Origin: an uncultured Collinsella sp.
Lineage (GTDB): Bacteria > Actinomycetota > Coriobacteriia > Coriobacteriales > Coriobacteriaceae
NCBI GenBank assembly: GCA_900548815.1
Contig: URLR01000005.1
Location: forward strand, 1-56,725
Reading direction: 5' to 3'
Length of the DNA: 56,725 nucleotides
Shown: piece after piece, positions 28,115 through 37,007 of the stretch
How positions within the stretch are numbered: the first letter of the stretch is position 1
Layout: each line of letters starts with the position of its first letter
Notes under the pieces: generated by a model
The model's input: the letters and a program-made list of their open reading frames with translations, nothing else
Told to the model about the DNA's origin: nothing
The model's database searches: none
Translations under genes and position numbers: made by a program

Positions 28115-28161
28115 ATTGTGAGCCCGCACACCCAAGCCGCACGGCCCGCCGTTCAGCTGAA
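28115..28161 (-). promoter_or_regulatory. Palindrome plus -10 of the transglutaminase-like gene
   Basis: TTCAGCTGAA at 28152-28161 and CACAAT at 28120-28115 on the minus strand, 36 bases between centre and hexamer, 31 bp before the start codon. Confidence 0.55.
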
Positions 28162-28173
28162 ACCACCACACAA

Positions 28174-28206
28174 AAAGTCCGCCGACCATTGAAGTCGGCG
28201 GACTTT
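28174..28206 (-). terminator. Terminator of the first agmatine deiminase gene
   Basis: Perfect 13-bp stem AAAGTCCGCCGAC and its mirror, loop CATTGAA, with a T run on the minus strand. It separates the kinase locus from the agmatine region. Confidence 0.85.
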
Positions 28207-28244
28207 CGTGTGCGGACAATCAAGCCCTGTTCACCATGGAACTA

Positions 28245-29366
28245 CTATTTACAGCGCGCCTTGGGCTGCTGCTGGGTGATGCAGTGAATGTTGCCGCCGC
28301 CGAAAATAACCTCGCGGGTCATGATACCGATGACTTCGCGGTCCGGATAAGCAGCCTGGATATCCTTGAGCGCCTGGGCGTCGTTAGGGTCACCGAACTG
28401 CGGCACAAGCACCGCTCCGTTGATGGGCAGGAAATTGAGATAGCTCGGCTCGAAGGCGTCCTCGGGGGTACGCGGCAGCACGCCCTCGACGGGATCAATC
28501 GTGCTGGCCTCCTCTTCGGTCATATATACCGAGGTCGCAGGCATGATTACCTTGTGGACCTTGAGTTTGCGGCCACGGGCATCCGTCGTCTCGGAAAGCG
28601 TCTTATACGCCTCCTGGCACTCCTTGTAGAACTTATGGTTGGGATCATCGGTCCACATGCAGCAGACTTCGCCGGGTGCACTAAAGCATGCGACGTCGTC
28701 CACATGACCGTTCGTTTCGTACGGATCGATACCGTCCTTGATCCAGACAACTTTCTCGATACCGAGGTACTCAGAGAGCTTCTCCTCAATCTGCTCCTTG
28801 GTGTACTGCGGGTTGCGGTCCTCGTTAAGCAGACACATCTCAGTGGTCACGACGGTGCCTTGACCATCACAGTTGAACGAGCCGCCCTCGAGGATGTAAT
28901 CCTCGGGACGATAACGGTTAACCTGCTCAAGCTGTGCCACCTGCAGGCCAATGGAAGCGTCCTTGTCCCACGGGAAGTACAGGCCGTCAATGAAACCGCC
29001 GTAAGCATTAAAGTGGAAGTGCGAAAGGGCAACCTCACCATTGTCATTAACGAGGAACGCCGGGCCAGGGTCGCGAATCCAGCTGTCGTTGTACTCCATG
29101 TGGATAACGCGCACGTTCTCAACGCCGTCGAAAATCTCGCACACCGCGGGGAAGTCTTCGGTGTTGACGCCCACCGTGATGGGTTGAAAGCGTGCAACGG
29201 TCTTGATGATCTCGGTGAAGACCTTCTGCGCCGGCTTGGCGCCGCAGCGCCACACGTCGGAGCGGTGCGGCCACAGAATCCAGGTGCGCTCCTGCTCCTC
29301 ATACTCGCCGGGCATATAGAACCCGTCCTTCTTAGGCGTGGACTCACTCTCGTAGATAGTCTTCAT
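28245..29366 (-). CDS. aguA: Agmatine deiminase (first copy)
   Basis: A 373-residue guanidine-modifying enzyme. Landmarks: WPHRSDVWRCGAKPAQ, the Asp-rich NDSWIRDPGPAF, HFNAYGGFIDGLYFPWDKD, LEGGSFNCDGQGT and the catalytic cysteine in GGGNIHCITQQ (Cys362). It converts agmatine to N-carbamoylputrescine and ammonia. The ATG at 29366 has AAGGAG. It is transcribed alone and divergently from a LuxR regulator. A second copy lies at 36998-38203; this one has ordinary codon use for the region. Next pathway step, putrescine carbamoyltransferase, is at 40062-41135. Confidence 0.94.
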   Translation of the reverse strand: MKTIYESESTPKKDGFYMPGEYEEQERTWILWPHRSDVWRCGAKPAQKVFTEIIKTVARFQPITVGVNTEDFPAVCEIFDGVENVRVIHMEYNDSWIRDPGPAFLVNDNGEVALSHFHFNAYGGFIDGLYFPWDKDASIGLQVAQLEQVNRYRPEDYILEGGSFNCDGQGTVVTTEMCLLNEDRNPQYTKEQIEEKLSEYLGIEKVVWIKDGIDPYETNGHVDDVACFSAPGEVCCMWTDDPNHKFYKECQEAYKTLSETTDARGRKLKVHKVIMPATSVYMTEEEASTIDPVEGVLPRTPEDAFEPSYLNFLPINGAVLVPQFGDPNDAQALKDIQAAYPDREVIGIMTREVIFGGGNIHCITQQQPKARCK

Positions 29367-29544
29367 TTCAAGCTCCTTGATCTCGGTGCTTTTGCTTGAC
29401 GAGACCATAATGCAGCCGCACCGAGATGTCCTCAATGGTCCCTCGAGCCCCTTTCAGCGACCGCCGGTATACCATTCGCTGACCTAAAGTTCTATTCAGG
29501 CCGAGAACATGACATACTGGGTTCCACAATGGAAAGGACGCCCT

Positions 29545-30348
29545 ATGCCCCCATGCAATAAACAGCAGACTATTGAGCTGGACAGTACGACCTGGACCGC
29601 CCTCAACGAGCTCGCGCTCGCGATCCACGCATCACGCGGTGTCGACATGCTGCAAAAGGAGACCCTCGAGGGAACGACAGGACTCGTGCCCCATCGGATC
29701 GCCATGTTCGACCTGATCGAGGCGGCGGGCAGCGATGCCCCACGCTACGTCCACCCCGCAAGCAGCGGAATGGACGACCGCGCACTGAGCGACTACTACA
29801 ACCGCTACGCCGCGATGGACTATACAACATGGTCCTTTGACCTACATAAGGTCGGCGTCTACCGCGACCTCGACCTCGTCGACGTCGAGCGACGCGATGC
29901 CACGCCCATCTATCGCAAATGGATGGAACCCCAGGGCGTCTACTTTGGCTGTACGGCCACGCTCGCGCACAACGACAGCCCGCTGGGAAGCATCACCCTG
30001 TTTCGCGAACGCACGGCCGGAGACTTCACCGACACCGAGCTCGCAATCCTGCTCGAAGTCGCTCGGCACGCGAGCCTCGCGCTCGCCAACCTCTATCCTC
30101 GGGGTATTAAACTCACCCAGACCGAAGACACAAACCAGCTGAATGTTTTCATTGCAGAACACAATATCCAACCGCGCGAAGCCGAAGTCATGCGGCTCAT
30201 GCTCGACGGCAAAACAAACAAACAGATGGCAAACGCGCTATTCATAAGCGAGTCAACCGTCAAGAAGCACGTCAACGCCATCTATCGCAAGCTCGGCGTC
30301 AGCAACCGCCTGGGCCTCATGACTGCCATGCAAAACATCCCGCGATAA
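29545..30348 (+). CDS. Soluble LuxR-family regulator with GAF-like sensor
   Basis: A 267-residue protein. The first 190 residues look like a GAF/autoinducer-type sensory domain (WTALNELALAIHASRGVDML; GVYFGCTATLAHNDSPLGSITLFRERTAGDFTDTELAIL). The tail is a LuxR HTH (IQPREAEVMRLMLDGKTNKQMANALFIS, STVKKHVNAIYRKL). The ATG at 29545 has AAAGGA seven bases before. It diverges from the first agmatine deiminase, so it is its likely regulator. Unlike the other three LuxR proteins here it has no membrane helices. Confidence 0.88.
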   Translation: MPPCNKQQTIELDSTTWTALNELALAIHASRGVDMLQKETLEGTTGLVPHRIAMFDLIEAAGSDAPRYVHPASSGMDDRALSDYYNRYAAMDYTTWSFDLHKVGVYRDLDLVDVERRDATPIYRKWMEPQGVYFGCTATLAHNDSPLGSITLFRERTAGDFTDTELAILLEVARHASLALANLYPRGIKLTQTEDTNQLNVFIAEHNIQPREAEVMRLMLDGKTNKQMANALFISESTVKKHVNAIYRKLGVSNRLGLMTAMQNIPR

Positions 30349-30350
30349 AA

Positions 30351-30380
30351 AAGGGCGCCCTCCATGCGGAGAACGCCCTT
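30351..30380. terminator. Bidirectional terminator
   Basis: AAGGGCG/CGCCCTT stem right after the LuxR stop, preceded by an A-run, so it can serve the LuxR gene and the convergent MATE gene. Confidence 0.7.
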
Positions 30381-30413
30381 TGATTTCGCCGTTGAATGAG
30401 AAGCGGCCCTACG

Positions 30414-31796
30414 CTATGCAATGAGCCCATTCAGGCGCTTTTGTTCCTTTGCAGCAAGTGCAATGGAAACCAGGCCGGTAATGGCATCGGCTGCAACCAA
30501 GGCAATCCAAACACCCTGCGCGCCCATCATGCTGCCAAGCAAGTACATGAGCGGTACGGAACAGATCACGTAGCGGAGCAGGCCGCAGAACGTGGCGATA
30601 CCCACCTTCTCGTTCGCCTGGAAGTACATCGACATGGTCATGGCAAGATAGCCCAGGGCAACAGCCAGGATGACGGTACGCGTGGCGTTGGCGGCAACCT
30701 CAACGAGCGCGGGATCGCTGCCGGCAAAGAAGGCACACACCGGCGTGGCGGCAAGCCAGAGTACAACGGTGACCAGCGCCAGCGTCACAACCTGGTACTT
30801 AAGCGTGCAGGAGAGCGTCTCCTTAAGACGCGCCCATGCCTTGGCACCGGCATTGAAGGCAGCGATGGGCTGCAAACCATAGGAGAAGCACTGGGCGACC
30901 ATCATGGTGATGTAGAGAATGTAGCCGTTGATTACGCCGAATGCAGCGATGTAGAGCGAACCCATGTCACCGCCAAGCGTGCCGAGCAGCGAGTTGGCAA
31001 CGGTATTGAAGACGAATGTCGCACCCTGGACCAGGAAGAACGGGAAGCCAATCTTAACGATCTGCCCGCAGATACCCATGTCGAGTTTGAGGTCGACCAA
31101 GTTAATCTTGAGCTGAGACTTCTTGCCGCCAACATACCAGAAGATGCCGATGGCCCAGATGCCAATGGACAGGCCATAGTACACGCCAGCACCCATGACG
31201 CCAAGCTTGAGCACGAAGGTCGAGAGCGCGAGCCAGCAGATGGCAACGATGGCAGATACGGTCATGAGATTTGCCTGGACCTGGACCTTCTCATCGACGC
31301 GCATAACAGCGGTAACCATCTGGCCGATGACCGTGAGCGGCAATAGAACGGCGAACGTGCGCACGCCGGCGACCGTGTCAGCCATGATATCGGGCGTTGC
31401 ACCAAAGAATGCACAGATGGGCTCGGTGAAGACTGCCATCACGACGGCGAGCAGGACCGAAACAATCGCCGTGAGCCAGAAACCCTGGCTAAATGCCTTA
31501 CTCGCCCCCTTGATGTCGCCGGCGCCGAGCAGATTGCCCACGACGGCCGGCACGCCCGTACCGAAGAGATTGCCGAAGGCCAGATTGATGTACTCGACAG
31601 ACATGATGATCGAGACGCAAGCAAGACCGTGAGCGCCCAGGCCCCAGCCCATCACGAGACCCTCGAGCACGACCATAATGATCTGCGCGAGCATGCCCTG
31701 ACCGGTCACAATTGTGTAGCGGCGCACGAGTTCTGGAATCGGCTTTGAGGCGAGCTCATGCTCCTCCCCAACGACAGCGGTTGTTTCTTCTGCCAT
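30414..31796 (-). CDS. MATE-family efflux transporter
   Basis: A 460-residue protein with about twelve membrane helices in two similar halves. MATE features include the N-terminal MLAQIIMVVLEGLVMGWGLGAHGLACVSI and GTGVPAVVGNLLGAGD, with the counterpart QCFSYGLQPIAAFNAGAKAW in the second half. It exports cationic small molecules by Na+ or H+ antiport. It starts 39 bp after the cytoplasmic amidohydrolase stop, in one operon with it. Export of a hydrolysis product or of the toxic substrate is a plausible role. Confidence 0.9.
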   Translation of the reverse strand: MAEETTAVVGEEHELASKPIPELVRRYTIVTGQGMLAQIIMVVLEGLVMGWGLGAHGLACVSIIMSVEYINLAFGNLFGTGVPAVVGNLLGAGDIKGASKAFSQGFWLTAIVSVLLAVVMAVFTEPICAFFGATPDIMADTVAGVRTFAVLLPLTVIGQMVTAVMRVDEKVQVQANLMTVSAIVAICWLALSTFVLKLGVMGAGVYYGLSIGIWAIGIFWYVGGKKSQLKINLVDLKLDMGICGQIVKIGFPFFLVQGATFVFNTVANSLLGTLGGDMGSLYIAAFGVINGYILYITMMVAQCFSYGLQPIAAFNAGAKAWARLKETLSCTLKYQVVTLALVTVVLWLAATPVCAFFAGSDPALVEVAANATRTVILAVALGYLAMTMSMYFQANEKVGIATFCGLLRYVICSVPLMYLLGSMMGAQGVWIALVAADAITGLVSIALAAKEQKRLNGLIA

Positions 31797-31835
31797 TGTT
31801 CTCCCCTTTCCTTGAGAGATTGAAAGACTGTGGGG

Positions 31836-33464
31836 CTATTTCTCGTAGACGACCTTACCGGCGATCACCGTAAGCTCAGCCGTGGCGCCGAGAACCTCTG
31901 CCGGCTCGCAGGTAAAGAGATTGCGGTCGAGTACGCAGATGTCGGCTTGCTTGCCGCAGGCGAGTGTGCCGATGCGGCCCTCAGCATGCATAGCGTAGGC
32001 AGCGCCGTAGGTGTATGCGCGCAGGGCCTCGGCCATGGTGATTCGCTCCTCGGGGAACCAACCCTCAGGATTAGATCCGTCCTCGAGCATGCGATAAACC
32101 GCGCCATAGACCTCCTCCATAGGCTCAAGCCCCACAACCGGGAAGTCGGAGCCCAAATGCACGCAGGCACCGCTCGCAAGCAGGCTATGAATTGGCCACG
32201 AGAGCGCCGCGCGCTCGGGGCCAACGGCGTCGTCCTTTGCCAAGTCGGCCATATCAAGTAGCATATGCCACGGCTGCATGGCCGGACAGACGCCGAGTTC
32301 CGCATAACGCGGCAAATCCTCAGGTTGAACAGTCTCGTTGTGCTCCATGGAGTGACGACAGCCCATAAGACCGTAACGCTTCTCACCCTCCTCGAAGCAG
32401 TCCAGGATAAAGCGTACGGAACGATCGCCTATGGCATGGATGCGCGTGTCGACACCCCACTCAAGCGCTTTAAGGATGGCATTGCGCACATGCTCTGGTT
32501 CCTCAGCCGGCTCGCCACAGGTCTCGGGAGCATTGGCATAGGGCTCGAGCATCCAAGCAGTATGATCGGAACACACGCCGTCGATGAACTGCTTAAAGCC
32601 ATGCCACTCGACCTGCGTGCCCGGAAAGTCGTATTTAGCTCGAATTTCCTCGAGTGTCATGGTCTCGTTCTCAAAAAGGTCTGTGTACATGAACACGCGT
32701 AACGGCAGTTCACCCTTACCGTTGAGCTCTGCAAGCACCTTGTAGGGGTTGTCCATGCTCACGAAGGTCGGATTAACCATGCCGACGGTCGTAATACCGA
32801 GAGCGTTGGCGCGATGCGCAGTCTTGGCAAAGGAAGCACTAGCCACCTCGGGGGCAGGATTGTATACCTCATCCATGAAAAGGGCTCCCGCGTTGTTCGA
32901 GAAGACCCCAGTGGGGTTGCCAGCTTCATCCTTAAGAATCTTGCCGCCTGATGGGTCTGGCGTTTCAGCAGTAACGCCGATTTTCTCGATTGCACAGGTG
33001 TTGGCACTAAACGTGTGCATGTCAACCTGCTGCAAAAAGACCGGACGGTCCGAAATGTACTCATCGATCATTGTCGCCGTAGGCATCTCGGGCACGTCCC
33101 ACTGGAACTGGATAACCTGACAGCCCACGATCCACTCGTTGTTCGGGTGGTCTTTGGCAAACGCCTGCACGCGTTCCATACACTGCTCGAAGCTTGTGCA
33201 ATCGATGAGATTGACGGCGAAATCGGGATCGGTCAAAAAGGCGCCCTGGGCATAGTGAGTGTGTGAATCGATAATGCCAGGCATGACGAGCTTATCGCCA
33301 TAGTCGCGCACCTCGGTATCGGACCCGATAAAAGCGTCGAGGTACTTATCTTCGCCGCACGCAACAATTCTGTCACCCGCGATGGCAACGCCGCCCTTGA
33401 ACGGTGCCAGCCCGTCACCAGTGAACACAGCATTACTTTTGATGACTAAATCCGCTTTGTCCAT
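31836..33464 (-). CDS. Cytoplasmic amidohydrolase (amidohydrolase_3, YtcJ-like)
   Basis: A 542-residue metal-dependent hydrolase: VMPGIIDSHTHYAQG near residue 60, the RIHAIGDRSVRF and CRHSMEHNE metal regions, and HLGSDFPV. The start MDKADLVIKSN at 33464 follows AGGAGG; the longer frame upstream is unsupported. It is a paralogue of the Tat lipoprotein at 11813-13615 but has no signal peptide. It lies after a membrane LuxR gene and before the MATE gene, forming LuxR-hydrolase-exporter. The substrate is unknown. Confidence 0.9.
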   Translation of the reverse strand: MDKADLVIKSNAVFTGDGLAPFKGGVAIAGDRIVACGEDKYLDAFIGSDTEVRDYGDKLVMPGIIDSHTHYAQGAFLTDPDFAVNLIDCTSFEQCMERVQAFAKDHPNNEWIVGCQVIQFQWDVPEMPTATMIDEYISDRPVFLQQVDMHTFSANTCAIEKIGVTAETPDPSGGKILKDEAGNPTGVFSNNAGALFMDEVYNPAPEVASASFAKTAHRANALGITTVGMVNPTFVSMDNPYKVLAELNGKGELPLRVFMYTDLFENETMTLEEIRAKYDFPGTQVEWHGFKQFIDGVCSDHTAWMLEPYANAPETCGEPAEEPEHVRNAILKALEWGVDTRIHAIGDRSVRFILDCFEEGEKRYGLMGCRHSMEHNETVQPEDLPRYAELGVCPAMQPWHMLLDMADLAKDDAVGPERAALSWPIHSLLASGACVHLGSDFPVVGLEPMEEVYGAVYRMLEDGSNPEGWFPEERITMAEALRAYTYGAAYAMHAEGRIGTLACGKQADICVLDRNLFTCEPAEVLGATAELTVIAGKVVYEK

Positions 33465-33770
33465 ATAAGCCTCCTCAGACGTTACAGGACAATGGATAAG
33501 CGCCACGATACGGCGCGCCCAATCGGTGAGGGAGCATTTGCCGCCCCCTCGTGACACGTGCCTACAGGCAATTGGGCGTCTGTCCAGCGCCCTACGCCCC
33601 GCGTCAACACCCATTGACGCACCTCCAGCACAAGCTGTCAAGATGGAACCGAGCGAACGGACGGATTAAGCAGGTTTACACGTCTGAACAGGTATTTTAT
33701 TGTCTAAGTTTATTGTCGCTTCTTTACGCCGAGCGGTCTGCGATACACCGTCAGCCGGACCACTCCAGCC
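33465..33770 (-). other. Upstream region of the amidohydrolase-MATE operon
   Basis: About 306 bp without a convincing gene. It should contain the operon promoter and the end of the LuxR transcript. An AT-rich block near 33690-33725 is the best promoter zone; I cannot define hexamers with confidence. Confidence 0.35.
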
Positions 33771-34763
33771 TCACGAGCGCCAGAATGCCTCAATCAAGTC
33801 GTCACGCGCCTTGACTTCGCTCTTTACATAGATGCGATGCAGGTGAGCCTTGACGGTACCCGGACTAATCACAAGTTCATTGGCAATATTTTGGACATCG
33901 AGTCCACGCAATACGAGTGTAAGCACTTCCTGTTCACGCTTTGAAAGCCCATGCTCGTCCGAGAAAATCACAACACGCGAGACAAGGTCCTCCCGTGCAT
34001 CACGGCGCTCTGTCGCTACCTCTTCATCGGCACGAGGGTGACGCGAGAACACACGTAAGATATGGCTGAACTGTTTAAATAGCTGAACGGCTGCAGCCAC
34101 AAACAATAAATTCTCTGAGATATTCCGCTCGCCCAGATACCATAAAAAGGCGCTCACTATCACGTTGTCAACGTCAGGCGTGCAGAATAGGATCATATAG
34201 GTATCCTCGATAACCACCATCACGGTAAGCACGCAGGCTATGCGAAAGAACGTCCGAGAGCGCTCAAGATCGAGCCGCTCAGCCCTATTCTCCGTCTTGC
34301 GATAGCGGGCGTAAGCATATACCAAGCAGAATGCCATTCCCAAATCGCGCGCAAGCCAAAAAAGATATTGCTGAATCTGGCTCGCAAAGCCAGTACGAGG
34401 TACCAGAGCAAGCTGAAGCACGGCGATCGGTACGACATATGCGGCAACACGCTTAACGGTTACCTCATCGTGTAAGCGAAACGTTACCCAAAGCCATACG
34501 CACGCAAGAATCGCCACGCCCAGCGCGCAGCGCAGTAACGGATGTTGAAGCGGCTCATTAAACGTCACCACATAGTCATATTTGAGCCGGTTGTACTCAT
34601 CAAAGAAGATCACCGACATATCGAAGACATAGAGAAGGAAGCCCGCGGCCGCCACCAAACAATCGCGTCGACGAGTCATGAGCCATATTACGAGTGCAGT
34701 TGATGCCGTTACCAATCCAATGCCCATGACAAGAATCGTGTAGATAAAGGATGCGAAGCTCAT
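33771..34763 (-). CDS. Membrane-bound LuxR-type regulator
   Basis: A 330-residue protein: about seven hydrophobic helices up to residue 240, then a charged linker and a LuxR HTH (LSKREQEVLTLVLRGLDVQNIANELVIS; TVKAHLHRIY). The start MSFASFIYTI at 34763 follows GAGGGTAGT. A paralogue of 13754-14716 and 41466-42431; all keep an F/YFDEY-like motif in the third helix region (FFDEYNRL here). It sits just upstream of the amidohydrolase-MATE operon. Confidence 0.88.
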   Translation of the reverse strand: MSFASFIYTILVMGIGLVTASTALVIWLMTRRRDCLVAAAGFLLYVFDMSVIFFDEYNRLKYDYVVTFNEPLQHPLLRCALGVAILACVWLWVTFRLHDEVTVKRVAAYVVPIAVLQLALVPRTGFASQIQQYLFWLARDLGMAFCLVYAYARYRKTENRAERLDLERSRTFFRIACVLTVMVVIEDTYMILFCTPDVDNVIVSAFLWYLGERNISENLLFVAAAVQLFKQFSHILRVFSRHPRADEEVATERRDAREDLVSRVVIFSDEHGLSKREQEVLTLVLRGLDVQNIANELVISPGTVKAHLHRIYVKSEVKARDDLIEAFWRS

Positions 34764-34852
34764 ACTACCCTCATTCCGCGCACAACCAGCTTGATTCCGC
34801 ATTACGGTTATGGTAGAAACATCGACGAATACCAAGATCGAAAGGAGATGCC

Positions 34853-35044
34853 ATGGCGCCGATTGCACCGCTCAAGATTATTGTCGCGCCTGCCGCCAAG
34901 GCCATCGCCAAAATCGGTTCGACCATGACCTACGATGACGTTCCTTGCATCGTTGATGAGCGCAACGACAGCTGCCCTTACCTGGGACACGTCCCCTTCT
35001 TTGCGCCTAAGCTTTCCTCTTCACTCGACCAGCGCAACTGTTAG
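34853..35044 (+). CDS. Possible small protein, 63 residues
   Basis: The ATG at 34853 follows AAAGGAG at good spacing, divergent from the LuxR gene. The product has an Ala/Ile-rich N-terminus (IIVAPAAKAIAKIG) and two cysteines (VPCIVDERNDSCPYLGHVPFF). No family recognised. The ribosome site is the main support; conservation in related genomes would decide. Confidence 0.5.
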   Translation: MAPIAPLKIIVAPAAKAIAKIGSTMTYDDVPCIVDERNDSCPYLGHVPFFAPKLSSSLDQRNC

Positions 35045-35143
35045 CATAACCTCCACGATTGCCGCAGTAATCCTCGCAGCAATTTATTAACTTGGAAGCA
35101 ACCCCGGTTTTAGCCCCGTGCCGGTGGGCCAAGCCCCTCACGG

Positions 35144-36535
35144 TCAGCGTTTTCTATACACGCCAACGCCGGGATTGTCGACGCTGCGGCCGCGGCGCGA
35201 TATGAGGCGCGAAACCTCGCCCAGCAACACGGCGATCACCACACCCATGAGAATGGGCAACTTTGCCATTTCGGCGGGCGAGCTATTGAGCGGCACAATC
35301 GTAGCGACAATCGAAAGCACAAGCTCCACCACGGGAATCGCAAGTGCCACCGCAAGCACCTTGCCCTCGAAGGGCGCGCGGAACACGCGCGGGCGATCGT
35401 CGTATTTGCGCAGGCGCCAAAACGCTGGGAACATCGGGATATAGCTCATGAGCAGAAAGACGACGTTCATCGAGAAGAAAACCCAAAAGACGTCGGAGCC
35501 CTCGCCCAGCGGAATCTGAAGCAGTAGTACCAGGCTGGCAAAACAACCGTTAATGATTGCCGAGCCATTGGGCATGCCGGTCTTCTTGGACACCAGCGCA
35601 AAGGGACGCGGCATATTGCCATGACGCGCGGCATAGCTCGCCACGTTGTTAACGCCAAAGCTCCAGCAAATCATGTTGGCGAACAGCGTCACCAAAAAGG
35701 CCACGCCCACGACCATCGTCAACGGATGGCTGCGCCCCAACATGGCGGCGACCGCGTCCACAATGCCCGAATCGAGCGAAAGCTGCTCGGTGGGAACCGC
35801 GGCTCCAATGCCGACGCCGCAGATAATGTAGATCGCCGCAATGGCAACGCCACCAGCGATAACCGCCTTGGGGATATCGCGCGATGGGTTTTTCATCGTG
35901 CTGGCAAAGGTCGCGACCACTTCGAAGCCCATAAAGTTGAACAGGATGATCGATAGGTACGTCAACGAATTGGTGTCGCCCAAATCTGGAATGAAGGTCT
36001 TAAACGACATGTCGTTGGCAAAGCCGTTATTGCAGGCAAACCAGATGCCGACGATTCCCACCACGGCGGTAATGAGCACCTTGATGACGGCACCGCCGTC
36101 CATGACCCAATCGGCCTCGGCCACCGGGTGCATCGCCATGACCGTGACGCCCCACACAAAGGCAAGCTCGATGGCAATTCGAACCCCGAGCGAAAACTCG
36201 ATGCCCCATACCGCATTGATGACACTGGGGAACATACAGGCGATACTTGCCACCCACAGTGGAAAGTTGACCCAGTAGCACCAGGAGCAACGGGCGCCCC
36301 AACGGTCGCCCAAGCCCAGGCGAACCCAATCGTACAGGCCGCCCTCAGAATCGAACGCCGTACCGAGCTCGGCCACCACCAGGCCATAGGGAAGCAAAAA
36401 CGTAATGATGAGGAAGATCCACCAGAAGAACTGCACGTTACCCATGGCAGACGCCGGAGCAGCCGCCTCGATGGTAAAGACAACGCAGATAACCGAGAGG
36501 ATGACCTCGAACAGGGAGAACTTTTTACCTACCAT
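35144..36535 (-). CDS. APC-family amino acid/polyamine antiporter (first copy)
   Basis: A 463-residue protein with about twelve membrane helices and the APC start (SFEVILSVICVVFTIEAAAP-like, SAMGNVQFFWWIFLIITFLLPYG, VAELGTAF). The best-matching relatives by pattern are glutamate/GABA and agmatine/putrescine antiporters. The ATG at 36535 follows GGGGGAG. It is a paralogue of the transporter at 38489-39928 and lies downstream of the second agmatine deiminase, past a terminator. Agmatine/putrescine exchange is likely from context, not proven. Confidence 0.85.
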   Translation of the reverse strand: MVGKKFSLFEVILSVICVVFTIEAAAPASAMGNVQFFWWIFLIITFLLPYGLVVAELGTAFDSEGGLYDWVRLGLGDRWGARCSWCYWVNFPLWVASIACMFPSVINAVWGIEFSLGVRIAIELAFVWGVTVMAMHPVAEADWVMDGGAVIKVLITAVVGIVGIWFACNNGFANDMSFKTFIPDLGDTNSLTYLSIILFNFMGFEVVATFASTMKNPSRDIPKAVIAGGVAIAAIYIICGVGIGAAVPTEQLSLDSGIVDAVAAMLGRSHPLTMVVGVAFLVTLFANMICWSFGVNNVASYAARHGNMPRPFALVSKKTGMPNGSAIINGCFASLVLLLQIPLGEGSDVFWVFFSMNVVFLLMSYIPMFPAFWRLRKYDDRPRVFRAPFEGKVLAVALAIPVVELVLSIVATIVPLNSSPAEMAKLPILMGVVIAVLLGEVSRLISRRGRSVDNPGVGVYRKR

Positions 36536-36756
36536 GGCACGCTCCCCCTACAGCAAAAAGAATGGCATCTGTACCGAAGGCGCAGCCCAAGGTAGGGTTG
36601 CAGGCCGCGTCACCGGTGCAGGTGCCATCCCAAAGAGAAGAGAGGATGCAATTGTTGGACCAACGCTCGCGGAACAGGCGCGTGTAGATAACGATACGCT
36701 GGTACATAGATACTCCGATCAAAACGGTCGCGCTCGCAACCGGAAACTATCAGCAA

Positions 36757-36837
36757 TTGAATACGCGTCTGACCTGGGAAATTCAAGCGAACAATTGGCC
36801 TAACCCGCAATAAATCCCAGGCCAGACGCGTATTCAA
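36757..36837 (-). repeat. 23-bp inverted repeat
   Basis: Arms 36757-36779 and 36815-36837 match at 22 of 23 bases across a 35-base loop. The one exception is A.C on plus-strand RNA but G.U on minus-strand RNA. It lies beyond the terminator of the second deiminase gene and in front of the first antiporter gene, so it may be an operator or a leader structure. Confidence 0.6.
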
Positions 36838-36848
36838 TCAAAGAAAAA

Positions 36849-36880
36849 GGGCACTCCGATGTGGAGGCAACGGAGTGCCC
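36849..36880 (-). terminator. Terminator after the second agmatine deiminase gene
   Basis: GGGCACTCCG/CGGAGTGCCC stem followed on the minus strand by CTTTTTCTT. Confidence 0.85.
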
Positions 36881-36900
36881 GAAGAAAAGCCAGACGTTTA

Positions 36901-37007
36901 CTCGGCGTGCTCAGGCGCGCCAGATTGGCGCGAACGAGGAGCGTAGCGTACTGACGCTACGTAAGCGACGAGTGAACGCCAAGGTGGCGTGCCTGAGTTA
37001 CGCCGAG
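36901..37007 (-). repeat. Large imperfect hairpin overlapping the deiminase stop
   Basis: CTCGGCGT pairs with ACGCCGAG, CTCAGGC with GCCTGAG, and further inside CGCCAGATTGGCG with a near match, down to a GCGTAGCGT/ACGCTACG tip. The last codons and stop of the deiminase lie inside the outer stem. General shape recalls the other long 3' hairpins, but the conserved loop is absent. Confidence 0.5.
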
